A DNA stretch of 5,666 nt from Lachnoclostridium sp. UBA1434 (GCA_002329645.1 DCTS01000101.1:1119-6784), one strand, 5' to 3'. Positions 1 through 5,666 are shown, counted from the stretch's first letter. The notes: generated by a model not told the origin, from the letters alone. Numbers and translations: made by a program.

Positions 1-1194
1 TAGCCCGAATTCATTTACCAGCTTTAAATACTCATAAATACTGCGGGCATCCCTGAAGCGTACAATATATTCCCTGTCTGTTATAAAATGAAAATATGCA
101 GTTTCTGAAATTTCATCATAGTGTATTTCAGCATTCATGGTTTTTGACAGCTCAACTGCCGAGTTACCTGAGATTGCAAGTCCTCTTGAAACCCCAAGGA
201 CAAAAGGAAGCTCCCATATATAGCCCAGAACAGGTATGCCTATATATATCATTTCCGGCGGAAATCTGTCGGATAACCCACAGACATATCTTCTTATATC
301 GTCAAATGAGATAATACCCGTAGGAATTCCAATGAAATTACCCCACTCGTATGTCATCATAAACAACCCGTCTATGCTTTGAATAAGCCTCGTATAATCA
401 AAGCCTTCGTACACAGTGCCCGTCATTAATTCAAATGAGCTTAAGCTCATTGTATTAAACACTATTTCAAAGCCTGCACTCTTTACCCTGTTTGAAAACC
501 TGGTCATAAATTCCACGAAATTATTGCGATTTTGCGGATATATATATGTGACATTGAAATTAACACCGTAATAACCCTTTGCCCTTAATACATTAATCAC
601 ATTATAGATTAATTGATTCTGGCTTTCCCGGCTGATAAGAACATTCTGCAATATATTACTTTCATTGTCCTGTTGTCCAAAATCCTCCGCACTTAGCATC
701 ATAACAGGCGCAACCCGATACTCCCTGGCAAGTTCAATTACCCTTGCATCATCAAGATTACTAACTTCACCTTCGTTGTTAAAGAAATAGCTGTAAATTG
801 TCAGATACGTCAGGAAGGGCAATGTCTTTATTAATGTATCCATATTTATATACGGATACGTATAGCCATAGGTGGAAAGCCTTCCCTCCTTTTCATCCAT
901 GTAGCTTATTACCAGTTCTTCTCCCTGATAAATAAACTCTCTGTCCGAAAGAAATGGATTATTTCTTAATAATTGAATCACGGAAGTCCCGTACATGCTT
1001 GCAATTTCGCTTAATGTGTCCCCCTCCAGAACAGTATGGGTTACCCGGGGAAACAAGATAACCAGAGCCTTCCCGACAGCTAAATTATCAGGATTTCTTA
1101 CCTCATTATCAAGTATCAGTCTCTCCGCCGATACGCCATATCTTTCCGCAATTTCACTAATTGTTTCGCCGGCCTGCACTACATGAATAACCAT
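1..1194 (-). CDS. Two-LysM plus GH18 (YaaH/SleL-like) spore-type protein, catalytically degenerate; 3' end beyond window
   Basis: The reading frame starts at ATG 1194-1192 and stays open to the left edge: 398 codons, no stop. An in-frame TAA lies a few codons upstream, so this ATG is the only normal start; its ribosome binding site is weak. Domains: LysM 1 at about residues 3-47, LysM 2 at 52-97, then a GH18 barrel from about 106 (GYTYPYI, LTIYSYFF, MTYEWG 280-285, IGIPVLGYIWELP). LysM modules bind peptidoglycan. The layout matches Bacillus YaaH/SleL, a spore N-acetylglucosaminidase of about 430 residues that also lacks a classical signal peptide, so roughly 30 residues are probably missing here. 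The GH18 catalytic signature (D-x-D-x-E) reads N212-F-N214-V-T216, so the proton-donor Glu is Thr and both Asp are Asn. I infer a binding or structural role, probably on the spore, rather than hydrolysis. Family assignment is firm; function is not. Confidence 0.88.
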   Translation of the reverse strand, partial: MVIHVVQAGETISEIAERYGVSAERLILDNEVRNPDNLAVGKALVILFPRVTHTVLEGDTLSEIASMYGTSVIQLLRNNPFLSDREFIYQGEELVISYMDEKEGRLSTYGYTYPYINMDTLIKTLPFLTYLTIYSYFFNNEGEVSNLDDARVIELAREYRVAPVMMLSAEDFGQQDNESNILQNVLISRESQNQLIYNVINVLRAKGYYGVNFNVTYIYPQNRNNFVEFMTRFSNRVKSAGFEIVFNTMSLSSFELMTGTVYEGFDYTRLIQSIDGLFMMTYEWGNFIGIPTGIISFDDIRRYVCGLSDRFPPEMIYIGIPVLGYIWELPFVLGVSRGLAISGNSAVELSKTMNAEIHYDEISETAYFHFITDREYIVRFRDARSIYEYLKLVNEFGL

Positions 1195-1222
1195 ACCAAC
1201 ACCAGAATACCAGACTTATAAT

Positions 1223-1250
1223 TAATATATGAAACTAAAATATATATGTT
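1223..1250 (-). promoter_or_regulatory. Possible sigma-K-type sporulation promoter for the LysM-GH18 gene
   Basis: Read on the minus strand, AACA (1250-1247) is followed after 15 bases by CATATATTA (1231-1223). This fits the late mother-cell sigma-K pattern (mACm, then CATAnnnTA). Transcription would begin about 20 bases before the ATG at 1194. The region is very AT-rich, so a chance match is quite possible; the spore-type product is the main supporting context. Read-through from the upstream genes is the alternative, since no clear terminator lies between 1195 and 1297. Confidence 0.3.
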
Positions 1251-1297
1251 TCTGTTAATACCGCCTGGCAGGGCTTCTAAAGTCCAACTTTTGCAGG

Positions 1298-2179
1298 TTA
1301 ATCTATCAGCGTATACATTTGGATGCTTTCAATCTTCTTATCCTTTATATGAAAGTTCATAACATCCCAATAATTAGCCGGTTCGTATCTGTAATCGTCC
1401 TCTTGGTCGCTCAATTCTCCTCCCAGGAGATTTCCCTCGGGATAAGCCTCCTTAAGCTCTTCAAAGCTGTCTCCTGCTTTGATGCCCCTTACTGTCGGAA
1501 ACTTTGAATCTGTGATTTCAATACTGAAGATAAATGCCTTATCATCTTCCTTCGATCCAATGGTTTTAATAATAAGCCCCGGATATTGATAATGCTTTTC
1601 TGTCTTACCTATAAGCTGATCCATATTTCGTCCGTCATCTGCAGAATAAGTGTGTTCGCTTATCATGTCAGCCTTTCCAAGCATGCTCTCAATAACCTCA
1701 TCATTTACTTCATTTGAAATACCGATTATGTGCTCATTGAATACGAAAGCAAGCTGTTTTACAGGATCATTATCGTCAATTATATCGTCATCTATATCCT
1801 TATTTATATCCTCCCCGGAATCTGCAGTACCGGTATCGTCCTCCTCCTGTCCGGATGTCTCCTGTGAGTCCGGTACATTATCTTCCTGTTGTGAGTTCTC
1901 CTGTTCAGGTAAGTTATCTTCCTGTTGCGGCATCCCCTGTGAGTCCGGTGAGTTATCATCCTCTTGGGTATTCTCCCGGGAGTCGGTCAAATTGTCCTTC
2001 CGGTCAGATATCTCTTGTGAGGCTGAGGGATCGTCTGATTTTTCTAAGGAACCTGTAGTTTTACCAGCTTCATCGTCTTTTTTATCCTTCGGATTTGTCA
2101 GTAATACAACTATTATTGCTGCTGCGATAATAATTACGGCAATTATTGCCCAGAATATGACCTTTTTAGTATTTGACAT
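1298..2179 (-). CDS. Membrane-anchored protein with acidic repeat linker and C-terminal BamE/BLIP-like domain
   Basis: This 293-residue protein has a short basic N-terminus (K5, K6), one hydrophobic segment at 8-28, then a charged KDKK stop-transfer stretch. There is no lipobox, so it is probably an uncleaved signal anchor with the rest outside the membrane. Residues about 31-140 form a very acidic, Asn/Gln/Ser-rich linker with tandem 12-14-residue repeats (62-113). Residues about 142-293 are globular. Two stretches (IIGISNEVNDEVIESMLGKA and VRGIKAGDSFEELKEAYPEG) have the 'I-x-G ... EEL/EVI ... LG or YP' look of repeated BamE/BLIP-like alpha-beta units, common in Clostridia surface lipoproteins of unknown function. 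The start is well supported by GGGAGGAG 5 bases ahead of the ATG. It lies 75 bases after the DUF998 gene on the same strand with no terminator between, so co-transcription is likely. No enzymatic motif is visible and the function is unknown. Confidence 0.85.
   Translation of the reverse strand: MSNTKKVIFWAIIAVIIIAAAIIVVLLTNPKDKKDDEAGKTTGSLEKSDDPSASQEISDRKDNLTDSRENTQEDDNSPDSQGMPQQEDNLPEQENSQQEDNVPDSQETSGQEEDDTGTADSGEDINKDIDDDIIDDNDPVKQLAFVFNEHIIGISNEVNDEVIESMLGKADMISEHTYSADDGRNMDQLIGKTEKHYQYPGLIIKTIGSKEDDKAFIFSIEITDSKFPTVRGIKAGDSFEELKEAYPEGNLLGGELSDQEDDYRYEPANYWDVMNFHIKDKKIESIQMYTLID
1841..1996 (-). repeat. Coding tandem repeat, about 39 bases per unit (12-14-residue acidic units)
   Basis: Within the membrane-anchored acidic protein, residues 62-113 divide into four units that each begin with Asp-Asn: DNLTDSRENTQED, DNSPDSQGMPQQE, DNLPEQENSQQE and DNVPDSQETSGQEE. 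Unit lengths are 13, 13, 12 and 14 residues. The units share D-N-x-P-D/E and Q-x-E features and are also recognisable at DNA level (recurrent 'tccggt' and 'cttcctgtt' words on the plus strand). The segment looks like a flexible spacer that expanded by duplication and then diverged. Confidence 0.75.
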
Positions 2180-2254
2180 GTATCTCCTCCCTTTATATTA
2201 CCCTGACCATATGCACAATTGCTCCATTTAATATATGCTTTACCGTATAAAGTA

Positions 2255-2905
2255 TTACTGCGGAGTATCTGACTGCTTACTTAATACTTTAAGGGCGTTG
2301 GCGCCCAGTACAACCACCCATATATCAGCTGAATATATGAATATTCTTTGAAGAATGCCGACATGCCTGACAAAATAAATTTCGGCAAAGGCTAAAATGC
2401 AGACCACATATACAACCCAGAAGAAAGCTTGCATAATCCATGAAAATCGAACAAGCCTGCTCCATGACTTATCCTTCTTCATCCTGCCAGCCAAAGCCAG
2501 CGGTGAGAAGATAACGGCTGATATTCCAATAAAGCTTACCAGGATATGCATCATTCCTGCAAAGGTTTCTTCGGCCGCATCCATAGGAAAGATTGCAGAG
2601 CCTATGGAATCCAGCAAGCCGTACAGGAATATGAATAGCGGACCCAGGATTGAAAAACGCCCTGATTTGTTAATCACACAATTAAGGCCAATTGAAAAAA
2701 GCATCAGTGCTGCTCCGCTGATGATCCACCAGATAGAAACGATAGTCGACGTGATGCCGGGTATGATGCCAAATTCACTTACATACTGTGTTATGCTGTT
2801 ATAATTGGGTACTATGAGATCAAGAACGATGATAAACAAGGTGTTTAATATGCAGGCCAGAATTCCCGTCAGAATTAATATGCGTATAATGCCTCTGTTC
2901 CTTAT
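2255..2905 (-). CDS. DUF998-family integral membrane protein, apparent ATA start
   Basis: This is a hydrophobic protein of about 216 residues with around six membrane segments, near residues 6-32, 52-75, 87-106, 117-138, 154-178 and 182-205. The loop after the first segment (PNYNSITQYVSEFG) and the later FPMD...H stretch resemble the DUF998 family of bacterial membrane proteins, whose function is not established. The first ordinary start would be TTG at 2839-2837, but that falls inside the first membrane helix and has no ribosome binding site. Sequence typical of the family N-terminus (RNRGIIRILILTGIL) continues upstream to ATA at 2905-2903, where GGGGGAG (2917-2911) lies 5 bases ahead, behind a sigma-A promoter. 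I therefore place the start at ATA. It is either a rare start codon, a single-base change from ATG that weakens or inactivates the gene, or a sequencing error. The rest of the frame is intact. Confidence 0.75.
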   Translation of the reverse strand: MRNRGIIRILILTGILACILNTLFIIVLDLIVPNYNSITQYVSEFGIIPGITSTIVSIWWIISGAALMLFSIGLNCVINKSGRFSILGPLFIFLYGLLDSIGSAIFPMDAAEETFAGMMHILVSFIGISAVIFSPLALAGRMKKDKSWSRLVRFSWIMQAFFWVVYVVCILAFAEIYFVRHVGILQRIFIYSADIWVVVLGANALKVLSKQSDTPQ

Positions 2906-2910
2906 GATAA

Positions 2911-2917
2911 CTCCCCC
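2911..2917 (-). promoter_or_regulatory. Ribosome binding site that decides the DUF998 start
   Basis: GGGGGAG on the minus strand is followed by five bases (TTATC) and then ATA AGG AAC. No ATG, GTG or TTG lies at a usable distance in the frame of the membrane protein. The site therefore points to the ATA at 2905-2903 as the natural initiation position. Confidence 0.6.
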
Positions 2918-2935
2918 TTGTCATCTTTTTCCTCA

Positions 2936-2964
2936 AGCATATCTGTCAGAGTAATATTTGTCAA
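2936..2964 (-). promoter_or_regulatory. Sigma-A promoter for the DUF998 gene and probably the leftward gene group
   Basis: On the minus strand a perfect -35 box TTGACA (2964-2959) is separated by exactly 17 bases from TATGCT (2941-2936), which matches four of six positions of TATAAT. Transcription would start near 2929, giving a leader of about 25 bases before the proposed ATA start. The exact -35 box and ideal spacing make this a believable vegetative promoter. Confidence 0.65.
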
Positions 2965-2976
2965 TACCCGGGCATA

Positions 2977-3029
2977 GGTAAATATCAATGACTTTTAAGA
3001 AAGGCAATGATCTTTAGGCAATATTTACC
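2977..3029. repeat. Inverted repeat between divergent promoters, candidate operator
   Basis: GGTAAATAT (2977-2985) and its exact reverse complement ATATTTACC (3021-3029) flank 35 bases. Both outer flanks also carry a CATA-like extension. A third partial copy, ATATTTAC, occurs at 3050-3057 and overlaps the -35 box of the rightward promoter. The left arm lies about 13 bases from the -35 box of the leftward promoter. The position suits a regulator controlling both divergent units, but the DNA is AT-rich and no regulator gene is in view. Confidence 0.35.
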
Positions 3030-3052
3030 ATATGATAGTTATAATCAGCATA

Positions 3053-3081
3053 TTTACATATATTGGTAATTACATTATAAT
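3053..3081 (+). promoter_or_regulatory. Sigma-A promoter for the CBM3 gene
   Basis: TTTACA (3053-3058, five of six matches to TTGACA) is followed after 17 bases by a perfect TATAAT (3076-3081). Transcription would begin near 3088, leaving a leader of about 35 bases ahead of the ATG at 3124. That start has a good ribosome binding site, GGGGGAA at 3112-3118. Confidence 0.7.
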
Positions 3082-3123
3082 GATTATACAATTATAAATT
3101 TTTAATAGAACGGGGGAAAATTT

Positions 3124-3699
3124 ATGAATCGTAAAAAAATCTTTTCAAAGCTTATGGTATGCCTGCTATTAGTGGCATGTGTGGTTTCAGGACCGACCTA
3201 TAATGCAACCGCTACACCCTACACAGTAATATCCTCATACAATCAGGTAAGAACCAGATACATTAATACCATTTACCCGAACGTAAAAATATATACTGCC
3301 GAAGACCTTGATTTATCAGAATTAGTTATTACTTATTGGTTTGTCGTCGATAATGATTATGATGATTTTGAGCAATTCTTTTGCGACTATGCCCACATGA
3401 GCGGGCCTTATCAAAACAAGAACATAACTTCAAAGGTACATGGCTTTTTCCAGGATGTTACCAGACCCAGGCCTGACGGAAAACCTCAAACAGTATACAC
3501 ACATATTGTTAATATATACTTTGATGACAGTGCAGGAACCCTGAAGGCAGGTTCAACGCTTGAGCTTAAGACCAGAATAGCAGCTCCCGACTGGAGTACA
3601 TTTGACCAATACAATGATCCTTCATTTAACCCTACCGCAACAACCTACACAGTAGGCGATGACGTAATTGTATACTATATGGGGACTCCGCTTAATTAA
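3124..3699 (+). CDS. Exported stand-alone family 3 carbohydrate-binding module (CBM3) protein
   Basis: This 191-residue protein has a basic n-region (NRKK), a hydrophobic core at about 10-22 and a likely export signal. LVAC at 16-19 fits a lipobox, so lipidation at C19 is possible; otherwise cleavage may follow about A30. Residues 34-190 form a single CBM3 domain, matching LDLSELVITYWF, the FFCDY...GPYQN...ITSKVHGFF block, the AGTLKAGSTLELKTRIAAPDW block and YNDPSF. Residues equivalent to the flat cellulose-binding strip of the scaffoldin CBM3a (Asp, His, Tyr, Arg, Trp) are D88, Y89, Y96, R151 and W157: four identical and one His-to-Tyr. Calcium-site equivalents D76, N164 and D165 are also kept. 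There is no catalytic domain, dockerin, cohesin or linker. It is monocistronic, with its own promoter and terminator. I infer crystalline cellulose or related glucan binding at the cell surface or outside the cell. Domain call firm; biological role unknown. Confidence 0.9.
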   Translation: MNRKKIFSKLMVCLLLVACVVSGPTYNATATPYTVISSYNQVRTRYINTIYPNVKIYTAEDLDLSELVITYWFVVDNDYDDFEQFFCDYAHMSGPYQNKNITSKVHGFFQDVTRPRPDGKPQTVYTHIVNIYFDDSAGTLKAGSTLELKTRIAAPDWSTFDQYNDPSFNPTATTYTVGDDVIVYYMGTPLN

Positions 3700-3740
3700 C
3701 ACAGATATTACCTGCAGCAAGATGCAATATATATGCCATA

Positions 3741-3779
3741 CAAAAAGGAGGCAGATTAATTTTGTCTGCTTCCTTTTTG
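3741..3779. terminator. Bidirectional intrinsic terminator between convergent genes
   Basis: CAAAAAGGAGGCAGA (3741-3755) pairs with TCTGCTTCCTTTTTG (3765-3779) across a 9-base loop, with one G-U wobble. The stem has a GC-rich core with A's on the left and T's on the right, so the RNA from either strand ends in a U-run. It lies 41 bases after the CBM3 stop and 8 bases beyond the stop of the leftward HExxH gene, so it can serve both. Confidence 0.88.
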
Positions 3780-3786
3780 TTACCTG

Positions 3787-4428
3787 CTAAATATTATGGT
3801 GATTTTGTACCTCCTCCAGTATTGCTGCCGTATCATCCCATAGCTTCTGAGGATTATCAACATACTCCAGCAGCCGTTCGTGAGGGTAGTATTCAAGCAT
3901 ATATTTGCCTATGGTATATGATATGGAGTATCCATCCGGCAGGCTTAAATAATGAAACATCAACTGCTCTTTCGTACAATCGATAGCCGCCAGAGGCATC
4001 GTCTGTCCCGACAGATTAATGGCCAGCGCTTCCCAGAACCACTCGCAGCCATATGCGTTAGGATTTAACGTCTGCTGGCAAATATGTACCAGCTCGTGAA
4101 CAACTACCTGAATCCACCAGGACAGCGTTATATCTCTGTGTGTCTGCATCATTTTGCAATTATGAAGAGAAAGCATATTGATATTGCCATCGCTTGTATC
4201 ACCGATTATCCAGTCCTGATAAGTATCCTTATATTTTAGAATATACCTGATGAATTCATTTTTATCGGAATAGATAATGATATTTGCCGGTTTCTTCAGC
4301 TTCTCGAGTATAAAAAAGGACAGCAAGTCATCCAGCCTATCCTGCAATGCATCGACTAAAGCCTCAATATGATCCTGCTCTGTTTCACTGTAATAAACAA
4401 TAAAATTTTCAGTCCTATGTGTCCTCAT
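3787..4428 (-). CDS. Cytoplasmic HExxH zinc-metallopeptidase-like protein (gluzincin / peptidase MA-like)
   Basis: This 213-residue protein has no signal peptide or membrane segment. H111-E112-L-V-H115 forms an HExxH zinc site, followed by QQ. About 18 residues later, E129-W-F-W-E133-ALA matches the downstream Glu helix (typically 'W..EG.A') that supplies the third zinc ligand in gluzincins, with E133 as the likely ligand. The N-terminal part (about 1-60: ENFIVYYSE, then a helix, then ANIIIYSDKNEF) resembles the alpha-beta region before the active site in peptidase-MA-type proteins. The usual Gly after the ligand Glu is Ala here. It is the last gene of the operon; its ATG lies inside the end of the Nudix gene (14-base overlap), with GGAGAG 6 bases ahead, which suggests translational coupling. 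The substrate is unknown; a peptidase role is inferred from the motif only. Confidence 0.8.
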   Translation of the reverse strand: MRTHRTENFIVYYSETEQDHIEALVDALQDRLDDLLSFFILEKLKKPANIIIYSDKNEFIRYILKYKDTYQDWIIGDTSDGNINMLSLHNCKMMQTHRDITLSWWIQVVVHELVHICQQTLNPNAYGCEWFWEALAINLSGQTMPLAAIDCTKEQLMFHYLSLPDGYSISYTIGKYMLEYYPHERLLEYVDNPQKLWDDTAAILEEVQNHHNI

Positions 4429-4816
4429 ATGAATCTCTCCATCGATAATTTGGGCTTATTCCTGAACGTACTCCAAAGTCAGGCTCAACATCACATAAAT
4501 AAAAGTATGAGATTATATTGAAAACGTCATAACCTTCTTTATCTGGTTTATCATACTCAATTACCTTGCCGATCTCACCCTTGACAGATAATAATCTTGC
4601 CCCGCATTCCTCGTATATTTCCCTGGCAAGGGCATCTTCATACGTTTCACCTGCATCGACACCGCCTCCGGGAAATATATATTCTTCATCCTTTGCCGCA
4701 TATATCATCAACAAGGTCCTGTCCTTAAGTATTACGCCTCTGACAGCTTCCCTGAAAAGCATCCTTCCCTCATAGTTTAAACCCTGCTTCCTGATTATTT
4801 CCTTAAGCAGCTTCAT
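4415..4816 (-). CDS. Nudix hydrolase
   Basis: This 133-residue protein carries a complete Nudix box at residues 51-73 (GGVDAGE ... REIYEECGA), fitting GX5EX7REUXEEXGU, with R65, E66, E69 and E70 as the catalytic and metal-binding set. Nudix enzymes hydrolyse nucleoside diphosphates linked to another group, such as damaged nucleotides, nucleotide sugars or cofactors; the exact substrate cannot be told. The start is ATG 4816-4814, because GGGGGGA (4829-4823) lies 6 bases ahead. An in-frame ATG at 4867 would lie inside the end of the methyltransferase gene and put this ribosome binding site within the coding region, so it is less likely. The C-terminus (ISPNYRWRDSYEDT) stops just after the segment where relatives read 'GxxPxWV' and continue with a helix, so the tail is short. 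It sits 26 bases after the methyltransferase and overlaps the HExxH gene. Confidence 0.88.
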   Translation of the reverse strand: MKLLKEIIRKQGLNYEGRMLFREAVRGVILKDRTLLMIYAAKDEEYIFPGGGVDAGETYEDALAREIYEECGARLLSVKGEIGKVIEYDKPDKEGYDVFNIISYFYLCDVEPDFGVRSGISPNYRWRDSYEDT

Positions 4817-4842
4817 TTGCAATCCCCCCGAAATTAAATTAT

Positions 4843-5661
4843 TCATGCTTTCCTTATAATGAGGCATAACGTATCCGCACTGCCGGTATACGGACTTCCG
4901 CTGACATCATCATAAATTCCGTGCATCTGAAATCCGAAAGGCGTCACCTCGCTTAGCAGCGTATCCTTAGTGTAAACCGTATCCCAAATAAGGTACTCGC
5001 GCAAATCATCCTCTGTAATTACCAGGACCTTGTGAACTGCAGCCCTATTGTTCATATAATAATACCAGGCTTCCAGGCATAAATACGGCTTGCTGCTCCA
5101 AAAGCCTCCGTTTTCATGGTACGACCATGATGTATGGTCGCTCTTGCCGCTGAAGATGCGCTCTGAGAAAACATCAAAGATAAACAGGCCGCCGGGCTTA
5201 AGCGCCCTGTGTATTCTGGATAGCAATGCCTTCCTGTCATCAGGGTTTAAGGCGGCATAATCACAGTAGATTAATGTGATTGCATCAAATTCCCCGTTGT
5301 AATCCAGCTCCAGATAATTTTGATAAATGTATTTGGTTTTTGAGTCGTGTTCCTTAGCATAGGCTATCGACCGCCTGGAATAATCAATTCCGGTTACATC
5401 ATATCCTGCATCGGACAGTCTTTTTGTGTAAAGTCCGGGGCCGCAGCCCAAGTCAAGTATCCTGCTGCCCGCAGGAATGACGTTTGTAAGCCATTTAACC
5501 GAACGGTCTATAAAATCGTGCTTACGGCTTGCCGCCTCCCAATCCGGGTTAAGATGAGCTTCAAGCATCCCCTTTGAAATATGCTCATCATCCCAAAAAG
5601 GCTCATTGCTGCGCTGCCAGAGCTCGGGCTTTTTTAAATGTAAAAGCAGTGTATCATTCAT
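4843..5661 (-). CDS. SAM-dependent class I methyltransferase
   Basis: This 272-residue protein contains a Rossmann-type methyltransferase core. Motif I is ILDLGCGPG at 68-76, the ribose-binding acid is D93 in VTGIDYS, motif II is near 125-137 (FDAITLIYCDYAAL), and motif III is LKPGGLFIFDVF at 154-165. The N-terminal PFWDDEHISKGMLEAHLNPD (21-40) is typical of a clostridial methyltransferase subgroup with unassigned substrates. Reading starts at ATG 5661-5659, only 5 bases from the window edge, so the ribosome binding site and promoter cannot be seen and a longer N-terminus cannot be excluded. The start nevertheless suits the subgroup. It is the first visible gene of the leftward operon with the Nudix and HExxH genes. 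Class and cofactor are firm; the methyl acceptor is unknown. Confidence 0.88.
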   Translation of the reverse strand: MNDTLLLHLKKPELWQRSNEPFWDDEHISKGMLEAHLNPDWEAASRKHDFIDRSVKWLTNVIPAGSRILDLGCGPGLYTKRLSDAGYDVTGIDYSRRSIAYAKEHDSKTKYIYQNYLELDYNGEFDAITLIYCDYAALNPDDRKALLSRIHRALKPGGLFIFDVFSERIFSGKSDHTSWSYHENGGFWSSKPYLCLEAWYYYMNNRAAVHKVLVITEDDLREYLIWDTVYTKDTLLSEVTPFGFQMHGIYDDVSGSPYTGSADTLCLIIRKA

Positions 5662-5666
5662 ATTTT

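Noticed and set aside
1255..1290. Terminator hairpin after the acidic protein gene
   Set aside because: Only a three-base GCC/GGC pairing is visible and no T-run follows.
1650..2231. A 193-codon plus-strand open frame rich in Ser and Cys
   Set aside because: It is the antisense of the acidic repeat protein, whose Asp/Glu/Gln codons leave this strand free of stops. It has no ribosome binding site or domain.
2180..2254. Promoter or terminator between the DUF998 gene and the acidic protein gene
   Set aside because: The TATAAA-like word lies too close to the ribosome binding site to act as a -10 box, and no stable stem with a T-run is present.
2397..2804. A 135-codon plus-strand open frame
   Set aside because: It lies fully antisense to the DUF998 membrane protein, with no ribosome binding site and no recognisable protein features.
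2902..2940. A 12-codon minus-strand frame (MLEEKDDKGELS) ending over the proposed DUF998 start, as a leader peptide
   Set aside because: Its ATG falls inside the -10 box of the promoter, so it would not be on the transcript.
3700..3986. Riboswitch or small plus-strand gene downstream of the CBM3 gene
   Set aside because: The hairpin is a simple terminator, and the plus-strand frame from 3762 starts inside it and is antisense to the HExxH gene.
4817..4867. N-terminal extension of the Nudix protein to the upstream ATG
   Set aside because: It would overlap the end of the methyltransferase gene and place the strong GGGGGGA ribosome binding site inside the coding region; the internal ATG at 4816 is ideally spaced from it.

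Overview
The window looks like chromosomal DNA of an anaerobic, spore-forming, low-GC Gram-positive bacterium, most likely a member of Clostridia with plant-polysaccharide habits. The reasons are strong G-rich Shine-Dalgarno sequences, AT-rich intergenic DNA, a spore-type LysM/GH18 protein and a secreted family 3 cellulose-binding module. No tRNA, rRNA, CRISPR array, insertion sequence or phage gene was found. Coding density is high, and no stretch longer than about 220 bases lacks a gene.

Left block (1-2905, minus strand). Three genes read leftward: a DUF998-type integral membrane protein, a membrane-anchored protein with an acidic repetitive linker and a globular C-terminal domain, and a two-LysM plus GH18 protein that runs off the left edge. 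A good sigma-A promoter (2936-2964) sits just ahead of the DUF998 gene. That gene appears to begin at an ATA codon where ATG is expected. The GH18 protein has lost all three acidic residues of its catalytic motif. It may have its own late-sporulation promoter in the gap before it.

Middle (2906-3786). A divergent intergenic region carries two face-to-face sigma-A promoters and an inverted repeat between them. The rightward promoter drives a single gene for an exported stand-alone CBM3 domain, whose cellulose-binding and calcium-site residues are mostly conserved. A strong hairpin with A and T tails closes this gene and can also terminate the convergent operon.

Right block (3787-5661, minus strand). 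A tight three-gene operon encodes a SAM-dependent methyltransferase, a Nudix hydrolase (26-base gap) and a cytoplasmic HExxH metallopeptidase-like protein (14-base overlap). All three look like soluble enzymes. Their common substrate or pathway cannot be read from the sequence.

I see no convincing new multi-gene system. The best leads are the catalytically degenerate GH18, the missing ATG of the DUF998 gene, the lone CBM3 protein with a possible lipobox, and the uncharacterised HExxH protein in an operon with two small-molecule enzymes.
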